From: Candidatus Microgenomates bacterium
GTDB lineage: Bacteria; Patescibacteriota; Microgenomatia; UBA1406; GWC2-37-13
Length of the DNA stretch: 9,460 nt
NCBI GenBank assembly: GCA_016178125.1
Contig: JACOTV010000088.1
Span: 1-9,460 of the forward strand
Reading direction: 5' to 3'
The notes beneath the pieces were generated by a model. It searched no databases. It saw nothing but the letters and a program-made list of their open reading frames with translations, and had not been told where the DNA came from. Positions within the stretch are counted from its first letter, which is position 1, and each line of letters begins with the position of its first letter. The position numbers and the translations under genes are program-made. Shown here piece after piece: positions 4,901 through 9,460 of the stretch.

Positions 4901-5902
4901 TTATATAAGCGATTGCTGCGGGGGATCTTGGACTATTTTATAGCCCATGTGTTTCTGCGCAGAGTTGGTCAGCATCCGACCGCGGGGCGTTTTTTTTAAG
5001 AACCCAATTTGCAGTAGGTACGGTTCAATAAATTCTTCAATTGTTTGGCGGTCTTCGCTCATGGCCGACGCAATGGTTTCTATACCGACCGGATTATTTT
5101 GAAACTTCTTGCCGAGGGTTTCCATATATTTGCGGTCCACATCTTGGAGCCCATATTCGTCGAGTTCGAGAAGTACGAACAGCTGGGCAAGTGATGCGTC
5201 GTTGATTTCGGTTATACCGTCCACAAGGAGCATGTCGCGCGCGCGTTTCAGAATACGATTTGCCAAGCGGGGAGTTCGACGCGAACGAACGGCAATTTGC
5301 TTTGCCGCGTCTTTTGAAATCGGCGTTTCAAGAATCTGGGCCGCACGCAGAATGATCTTTTCCATATCTTTCGGTTCGTAGTAGTCTAGGCGCATAATAA
5401 GCCCAAACCGATCGCGAAGCGGCGCCGAAAGCATCGCCAAGCGGGTCGTTGCGCCGACTATGGTAATTTTGGGAACAGGCAGTCGAACCGTGCGCGCCGA
5501 AGGGCCTTTCCCGATTACAATGTCTAAAAAGTAATCTTCCATAACAGGGTAGAGAATTTCCTCGACTGTTCGGGGAAGTCGGTGGATTTCGTCGATAAAT
5601 AGGACATCGTTATCTTGGAGGTTGGTCAGAATTGCGGCTAAATCGCCACTCTTTTGAAGGGCTGCGCCCGAGGTAACTTTCATTTCACCTTGTAACTCAT
5701 TGGCAATAATGTGAGCCAACGTGGTTTTACCAATTCCCGGTGGACCGTAGAATAAGAGGTGCTCAGAGGGCTCTCCACGGCTCTTCACGGCATTTAAAAA
5801 CACTTCGAGGGTTTTGACCACATTGTCTTGCCCCACGTAGTCCCCAAGCGAATGGGGGCGCAAATTATGTGCCGGTCCCGTATTTAAGGAAGTATCGCTC
5901 AT
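4901..5902 (-). CDS. ruvB: Holliday junction branch migration ATPase RuvB
   Basis: RuvB is the hexameric AAA+ motor that, with RuvA, drives branch migration of Holliday junctions. With the start at MSDTSLN the protein has 333 residues, about the family norm. Walker A GPPGIGKTT is at 53-61, Walker B with LFIDEIHR at 100-108, sensor 1 GATTR at 150-154, the arginine-finger segment LRDRFG at 162-167, and sensor 2 RRTPR near 208-212. The C-terminal winged helix contains NPVGIETIASAMSEDRQTIEE and ends with GFLKKTPRGRMLT. A longer start at 5920 exists, but the TATAAT at 5909-5914 lies inside that extension and ends 6 nt before ATG 5902, so the shorter start with a leaderless mRNA is preferred. ruvA lies upstream, separated by an opposite-strand gene. 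A LexA-box-like site sits at the promoter. Confidence 0.96.
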   Translation of the reverse strand: MSDTSLNTGPAHNLRPHSLGDYVGQDNVVKTLEVFLNAVKSRGEPSEHLLFYGPPGIGKTTLAHIIANELQGEMKVTSGAALQKSGDLAAILTNLQDNDVLFIDEIHRLPRTVEEILYPVMEDYFLDIVIGKGPSARTVRLPVPKITIVGATTRLAMLSAPLRDRFGLIMRLDYYEPKDMEKIILRAAQILETPISKDAAKQIAVRSRRTPRLANRILKRARDMLLVDGITEINDASLAQLFVLLELDEYGLQDVDRKYMETLGKKFQNNPVGIETIASAMSEDRQTIEEFIEPYLLQIGFLKKTPRGRMLTNSAQKHMGYKIVQDPPQQSLI

Positions 5903-5908
5903 GCAATC

Positions 5909-5914
5909 ATTATA
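5909..5914 (-). promoter_or_regulatory. -10 box of ruvB (leaderless)
   Basis: TATAAT on the minus strand ends 6 nt before ATG 5902, which places the predicted start site at the A of that codon. The -35 position (about 5932-5937) is poor (TTCCCC) and overlaps the SOS-box-like site. Confidence 0.6.
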
Positions 5915-5933
5915 ACGCATCTCCCCGGCCTGG

Positions 5934-5947
5934 GGAACACCCGTTCA
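5934..5947 (-). promoter_or_regulatory. Putative SOS (LexA/DinR-type) operator at ruvB
   Basis: The minus strand reads TGAACGGGTGTTCC, matching 13 of 14 positions of the Gram-positive SOS box CGAACRNRYGTTYC; only the first base differs. The half sites GAAC and GTTC are perfect. It overlaps the ruvB -35 region, where a repressor would block initiation. ruvAB is a classic SOS target in other bacteria. I found no second copy elsewhere in the window, and no lexA gene is present here. Confidence 0.5.
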
Positions 5948-5959
5948 CTTGTGCCTACA

Positions 5960-5986
5960 CCACGTGAACCTCGTAGGTTCACATGG
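5960..5986. repeat. Long inverted repeat in the ruvB/orphan divergent region
   Basis: A 12-bp stem CCACGTGAACCT / AGGTTCACATGG with a CGT loop; one C-A mismatch becomes a G-U pair in minus-strand RNA. It contains the 11-bp core ACCTCGTAGGT also found at 4888-4898. No T-run follows on either strand. It lies upstream of both divergent promoters, so it may be a DNA-level operator for ruvB, the gene at 6041, or both. Confidence 0.5.
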
Positions 5987-6005
5987 AGATAATTGAGGCT
6001 AAAAC

Positions 6006-6034
6006 TGGACAAAATAACCAGCTTATAGTATAAT
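6006..6034 (+). promoter_or_regulatory. Promoter of the 239-aa orphan gene (leaderless)
   Basis: -35 TGGACA (6006-6011, 5 of 6 to consensus), a 17-bp spacer and -10 TATAAT (6029-6034) make this the best complete promoter in the window. The -10 ends 6 nt before ATG 6041, so the mRNA is predicted to be leaderless. Confidence 0.7.
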
Positions 6035-6040
6035 TCACCC

Positions 6041-6760
6041 ATGGCAAACAGCGAACTGATAACCCCCAGTATGTTCTCACGACCAACCGATCGTGCTCTT
6101 GCGCCTCACAAGGGATCAATCCGATGGCACGGCTTTGGTGATGGAGGGATTGCGATTGACGATACTGTGCGCGATGAGCAGTTTGTGAAAACTCCTGACT
6201 TTCAACTTGAAGCACCAGAATTGCCTCTAGAATGCACGGCAGCAATGAGTATGTTTGCATCGTTAAGAGTGAATGCTGAAGTACTCGGATCGATGGCAGA
6301 TGTCGTAGTCACGACTACTGGCGTAAACGACGGTACTTATTTCCAGCCGCAGATAAGCTCTAACGATCCGTCCAAAATTACTCAAGAACTGCGTCGCCAC
6401 CCTGACATAACAGTATCCGATGTATCGCTCGTAATCCGCGAGAAAAAAGAAGAAATAGTACACGCTGATCAGCCTGAGGGCAATGAAATTACCTCGCTAT
6501 ATATCGATCCGCTTACATCACGCGTGCAACATGTTGGCCGCAGACGGCATACGGCCCCAGGCCGCGAAATTGCCCGTCTCACAGTATGGTTTGGCGATGC
6601 TATCGAGTTTGACGCAGTATATGGAGATGAAGAAGCATCAGCTCGTCTGACCAATCTGATAGTCGATTCTATGGATCAAACTGCAGAAGACCGTATGGCT
6701 GCATTGGGTGAATCTATCGTAAACAACCACCCGCTCATGACGCCACTCCCCAAAGAATAA
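6041..6760 (+). CDS. Hypothetical protein, 239 aa, between ruvB and ruvA
   Basis: I do not recognise this protein. It is an acidic, soluble-looking 239-residue protein with one cysteine (Cys65) and no signal peptide or membrane helix. A middle part from about residue 63 to 115 (CTAAMSMFASLRVNAEVLGS, VVVTTTGVNDGTYFQP) and a later part around 140-200 (SDVSLVIREKKEE, TSLYIDPLTSRVQHVGRRRH, IARLTVWFGDAIEFDAVYGDE) look like alternating strands of an alpha/beta or beta-rich domain, ending in a helical tail. It has the strongest promoter in the window, is divergent from ruvB and converges on ruvA with only 5 nt between stops. Its position between ruvA and ruvB hints at, but does not show, a link to recombination. 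Confidence 0.7.
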   Translation: MANSELITPSMFSRPTDRALAPHKGSIRWHGFGDGGIAIDDTVRDEQFVKTPDFQLEAPELPLECTAAMSMFASLRVNAEVLGSMADVVVTTTGVNDGTYFQPQISSNDPSKITQELRRHPDITVSDVSLVIREKKEEIVHADQPEGNEITSLYIDPLTSRVQHVGRRRHTAPGREIARLTVWFGDAIEFDAVYGDEEASARLTNLIVDSMDQTAEDRMAALGESIVNNHPLMTPLPKE

Positions 6761-6765
6761 TCCCG

Positions 6766-7338
6766 CTATTTGCTGCTTCCGAGTCGCAAGCCTTCTTTAA
6801 TCTTCTGTTCAAGAGTTAAGTCTTTTGGTAATTTTTTCATGATTTCCTTTGCATCGTGGGATTTGAACCCAAGTGAAACGAGGGCGTCGACGACGGTTTT
6901 ATCTTCTTCTGAAACATATTGTTGCTCGAGCTCAAATGCGGCGTCAAGTTTAGAGGCGAGCTCGAGGATGATTTTGAGGGCGGTTTTTTTGCCAAGGCCC
7001 GGAACGCGGGCAAAAAAACCGCTGTCATTTTGCTTCACCGCTTCGATCATGTCGTCGGCCGAGGCAAACGACACGATTTGAAACGCCGTTTTAGGGCCGA
7101 CGCCATTTACGCCGATTAGCAGCTTGAAAAAGTCTTGTTCCTTCTTTGAATTGAATCCAAAAAGGACTTGAATGTCTTCGCGCACGTGGAAATGGGTATA
7201 AATTTCAATCGGCTGACCTATCGGGGAGGCAAGAAGAGCGGCCGGCAAGAAGACTTCATAAAAGAGACCAGTAGGGAGTTCGATAAGGGCAACATTGCCG
7301 TTTACTTCTGAAAGAATCCCTTTTACTTTGCCGATCAT
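6766..7338 (-). CDS. ruvA: Holliday junction branch migration protein RuvA
   Basis: RuvA binds four-way junctions as a tetramer and loads the RuvB motors. The 190-residue protein shows the three expected parts: an OB-fold domain at about 1-63 (MIGKVKGILSEVNGNVALIE, HVREDIQVLFGF), the tandem helix-hairpin-helix domain with GVNGVGPKTA at 76-85 and VPGLGKKTALKI at 112-123, and the RuvB-binding domain III at about 147-190 (VVDALVSLGFKSHDAKEIM) after an acidic linker. A TATACT -10 box ends 7 nt before ATG 7338 and touches the enolase stop codon, so it may have its own leaderless transcript or be read through from enolase; the gap to enolase is 13 nt. Confidence 0.96.
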   Translation of the reverse strand: MIGKVKGILSEVNGNVALIELPTGLFYEVFLPAALLASPIGQPIEIYTHFHVREDIQVLFGFNSKKEQDFFKLLIGVNGVGPKTAFQIVSFASADDMIEAVKQNDSGFFARVPGLGKKTALKIILELASKLDAAFELEQQYVSEEDKTVVDALVSLGFKSHDAKEIMKKLPKDLTLEQKIKEGLRLGSSK

Positions 7339-7345
7339 GGGTACC

Positions 7346-7351
7346 AGTATA
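7346..7351 (-). promoter_or_regulatory. -10 box of ruvA (leaderless)
   Basis: TATACT on the minus strand, directly adjacent to the enolase stop codon (7352-7354) and ending 7 nt before ATG 7338. No -35 match and no SOS-box-like site are present upstream, unlike ruvB. Confidence 0.45.
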
Positions 7352-8623
7352 CTAGATCTTCAGTTCTTCACGTACGATCCGCCAGAGGCGATTGTACTTA
7401 GATACGCGTTCGCCCCGGCTCGGCGCTCCAAACTTCACAAAATCGGCTTGTACTCCGACCGCAAAATCGGCAACGAAGGTGTCGTTTGTTTCTCCAGATC
7501 TATGCGAAATTACATAGTTGATACCACCTTGACGTGCCTCGTGTATGACATCGAGCACTTCGGATATGGTTCCAATCTGATTAGGCTTGACCAGCATCGT
7601 AGTGCATGATTTTTCTTTTATTGCTCGCGAAAGGCGGGTTTTATTGGCGGCCAGCAGATCGTCACCGATTAGGTAAATGTTAGTCGGCAGAGCTTGTGCA
7701 AACTTTGACCATCCGGTGAAGTCGTCCTCTTCGAGCGGGTCCTCGATAGCCAAGAAGGGATACGATTTCGTAAGCGACAGCAGAAATTCCAGGTATTCGT
7801 CGCGCCCCAAGGCATGCGGCTTGTCTTTGATCATGTACTTATCGTTCTTGAAGAACGAATTTGCCGCCGCGTCAAGACCGAAAAATACATCGAGTCCAGG
7901 TTTTAAGCCGCGTTGACTTATGGTTTCTTGAATCAATTCAAACGCATCAATATTGGTACTTAAGTTAGGCGCGAACCCGCCTTCTTCACCGACTGAAATA
8001 TTGGCATTTCGATACAAAAGCACATCTTTTAGTTCATGAAAAATTTCGGCGCCTATTTGAAGCGCACGAGCAAATGGTAATGACGACGAAGGAATGATCT
8101 GAAATTCCTGGAATTCAAGCGTGTTATTGGCATGTTTTCCGCCGTTTATAATATCAAATATCGGTGTTGGGATTTTTTCTATACGGATGAATTCCTTGTT
8201 CTGAATTTCGTAGAGTTTATTGACGTAATAAAACAACGGCAGTGATTGATCCATAGCTCCCGCTTTAACCATAAGCTGGGAAATCGCAAGCGTTACATTA
8301 CCGCCGAGTTTTGATTTGTTCTTTGTGCCGTCTGCTGTGTTGAGCCATTGGTCGACGTCGGCCTGACGCTTGGTATCGACACCGGCGAGCTTGGGACCGA
8401 TGAGATCGTTTATGACAGACACCCCGGATTGCACACCCATGCCATTGAATCGTAACGGATCATTGTCCCGCACCTCAACAGCCTCGTATTTTCCAACAGA
8501 AGTACCAGCCGGAATCGAAGTGTTCACCTGGCGATTATCCGAGGTAATAAGTCGAGCCTCGATGGTGGGGAATCCCCGCGAGTCGAGAATTTCGTAAGCC
8601 AGAATTTTCTTAATTGTGGACAT
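7352..8623 (-). CDS. eno: Enolase (phosphopyruvate hydratase), divergent
   Basis: Enolase interconverts 2-phosphoglycerate and phosphoenolpyruvate in glycolysis. The 423-residue protein keeps the catalytic set by comparison with yeast and E. coli enzymes: His164 in GGKHANN, Glu173 in FQEFQ, Glu214 in VGEEGGFAPN, metal ligands Asp251 (LDAAA), Glu294 (IEDPLEEDD) and Asp321 (IGDDLL), Lys346 in VKPNQIGT, SHRSGET with His374, and Lys397 in VKFGAPSRGERVSKYN. Unusual points are loop 1, PAGTSVG at 38-44 instead of PSGASTG (the metal-binding Ser42 is kept), and Pro347 after the catalytic lysine, where a hydrophobic residue is usual. The gene follows PEP synthase by 57 nt and lacks a recognisable promoter or Shine-Dalgarno, so it is probably cotranscribed with it. 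Confidence 0.94.
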   Translation of the reverse strand: MSTIKKILAYEILDSRGFPTIEARLITSDNRQVNTSIPAGTSVGKYEAVEVRDNDPLRFNGMGVQSGVSVINDLIGPKLAGVDTKRQADVDQWLNTADGTKNKSKLGGNVTLAISQLMVKAGAMDQSLPLFYYVNKLYEIQNKEFIRIEKIPTPIFDIINGGKHANNTLEFQEFQIIPSSSLPFARALQIGAEIFHELKDVLLYRNANISVGEEGGFAPNLSTNIDAFELIQETISQRGLKPGLDVFFGLDAAANSFFKNDKYMIKDKPHALGRDEYLEFLLSLTKSYPFLAIEDPLEEDDFTGWSKFAQALPTNIYLIGDDLLAANKTRLSRAIKEKSCTTMLVKPNQIGTISEVLDVIHEARQGGINYVISHRSGETNDTFVADFAVGVQADFVKFGAPSRGERVSKYNRLWRIVREELKI

Positions 8624-8636
8624 AATGCGTGGGTAA

Positions 8637-8664
8637 AACGACGAAGCATCTCCCGTTCATCGTT
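8637..8664 (-). other. Hairpin between pps and eno
   Basis: On the minus strand AACGATGAA pairs with TTCGTCGTT (9 bp, one G-U) around a 10-nt loop, followed by only four Ts. It could be a weak terminator, attenuator or RNA processing/stability hairpin in the 57-nt gap. Confidence 0.35.
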
Positions 8665-8680
8665 GTGTCCGTTGAATGTG

Positions 8681-9460
8681 TTACTTCTTTAACTTAGCTT
8701 TAAACTGTTTGCGCTCGATGTCGAATATGAGTTGGCGGGTTCGGTCGATTGCATCGGGGTTAACCGATACGCTCGTGATTCCCCAGTTGACCAGTTTTTC
8801 GACTAAGTCTGGGTAATCGGACGCGGCTTGCCCGCAAATCGAACACGAAACATTGTACGCCGCACATGTCTTAACGATCTTCTCAAGGACCTGAGTCACC
8901 GCATTCGTCCGTTCATCGTACATGTGCGCGACCTCTTGGTTGTCACGATCGAGACCCAAAAGCATCATGGTGAGATCGTTGGTTCCAATTGATACCCCAT
9001 CGACACCGATTTTAAGAAAATCCTCGAGTTCAAGAGCCGCGGCCGGCACTTCGACCATAATGAGTAACCTAAACCCGGGAAGCCCCAAAAGTCCTGATTG
9101 CTCGACCATCGATTTGATTTTAATAAGCTCCCACGGGCGGCGAATAAACGGAATCATAAGATGCACATTGTTGTAACCCATTTTCCATAAATACGCGATC
9201 GCTTGCAGTTCGAGGTCAAAAACATCGGGGTTAGCGATATACCTACTCGCACCGCGGAATCCGAGCATGGGATTCTCTTCTTGTGGCTCATATTGCGCAC
9301 CACCTTTGAGATGCCTATATTCATTGGTCTTAAAGTCGGTCGCACGATATATTATTGGTCTTGGGTAAAACGGCTTTGCAAACTTAGTAAGGTCATGAGT
9401 CAACTTGCGTACAAACTCATGCTGTTTTTTTTGACGGATAAATTCCTTGGGGTGAGTTCC
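8681..9460 (-). CDS. ppsA: Phosphoenolpyruvate synthase, C-terminal PEP-utilising domain (partial)
   Basis: The frame is open to the right edge, giving the last 259 residues; the apparent start at TTG 9403 is internal. It begins GTHPKEFIRQKKQHEF and contains NPMLGFRGASRYI, a phosphate-binding block of the PEP-utilising TIM barrel. It continues through FRLLIMVEVPAAALELEDF and GVDGVSIGTNDLTMMLLGLDRD, and reaches CSICGQAASDYPDLVEKLV, which holds the active-site cysteine of the ICGQ motif. The end SVSVNPDAIDRTRQLI is typical of PEP synthase. The enzyme makes PEP from pyruvate and ATP via a phosphohistidine; the swivelling His domain and ATP-grasp domain lie outside the window. Pyruvate phosphate dikinase shares this fold, but the ICGQ...SDYP form fits PEP synthase better. 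Enolase, which also acts on PEP, follows directly. Confidence 0.9.
   Translation of the reverse strand, partial: GTHPKEFIRQKKQHEFVRKLTHDLTKFAKPFYPRPIIYRATDFKTNEYRHLKGGAQYEPQEENPMLGFRGASRYIANPDVFDLELQAIAYLWKMGYNNVHLMIPFIRRPWELIKIKSMVEQSGLLGLPGFRLLIMVEVPAAALELEDFLKIGVDGVSIGTNDLTMMLLGLDRDNQEVAHMYDERTNAVTQVLEKIVKTCAAYNVSCSICGQAASDYPDLVEKLVNWGITSVSVNPDAIDRTRQLIFDIERKQFKAKLKK

Noticed and set aside
5903..5920. Longer RuvB start at 5920
   Set aside because: The ruvB -10 box lies within this extension and the extra six residues (MRYNDC) are not family-like; ATG 5902 fits better.
7295..7609. Plus-strand frame across the ruvA/eno junction
   Set aside because: Shadow of two firmly identified minus-strand genes.
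1..9460. CRISPR array, phage, toxin-antitoxin or insertion sequence
   Set aside because: No regularly spaced repeats, transposase, integrase, or paired small toxin/antitoxin genes were found.

Overview
The window looks like a compact, gene-dense piece of a reduced bacterial genome. The best guess is Candidate Phyla Radiation, possibly Saccharibacteria. The reasons are small housekeeping genes packed with almost no spacers, four tRNAs without an encoded CCA end, a membrane-anchored family 5 solute-binding protein beside secG, a divergent enolase, and several short orphan proteins. UGA is a normal stop here (secG and the solute-binding protein both end in TGA), which argues against the UGA=Gly lineages. 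The phylum call is inference; no rRNA or marker set is present.

Layout. 1-177 (+) is the end of uvrC, without the usual C-terminal helix-hairpin-helix domain. 194-511 (+) is secG, with a 4-nt ATGA overlap into a solute-binding protein gene that appears broken (508-1690, frame change plus a missing internal segment). 1720-1959 (+) carries tRNA-Leu(UAA) and tRNA-Thr(UGU), separated by a palindromic repeat. 1970-3004 (-) has two orphan genes, one resembling a bacterial PH-like fold. 3095-4243 (+) has tRNA-Arg(UCU), an orphan gene and a Nudix hydrolase. 4245-5902 (-) has msrA, tRNA-Leu(GAG) and ruvB, transcribed in the order ruvB, tRNA-Leu, msrA. 6041-6760 (+) is an orphan gene between ruvB and ruvA on the opposite strand. 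6766-9460 (-) has ruvA, enolase and the C-terminal part of phosphoenolpyruvate synthase.

Functional themes are DNA repair and recombination (UvrC, RuvA, RuvB, and Nudix and MsrA for oxidative damage), protein export (SecG), lower glycolysis/gluconeogenesis (enolase and PEP synthase around PEP), and translation (four tRNAs).

The most striking system-level signal is promoter architecture. Five protein genes (secG, Nudix, ruvB, ruvA and the orphan at 6041) have a TATAAT or TATACT box ending only 6-7 nt before the start codon, so their mRNAs should begin at or next to the start codon (leaderless). Two more genes have 10-11 nt spacing. In the Nudix case the -10 box contains the stop codon of the upstream gene. 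A good match to the Gram-positive SOS box lies at the expected -35 position of ruvB.
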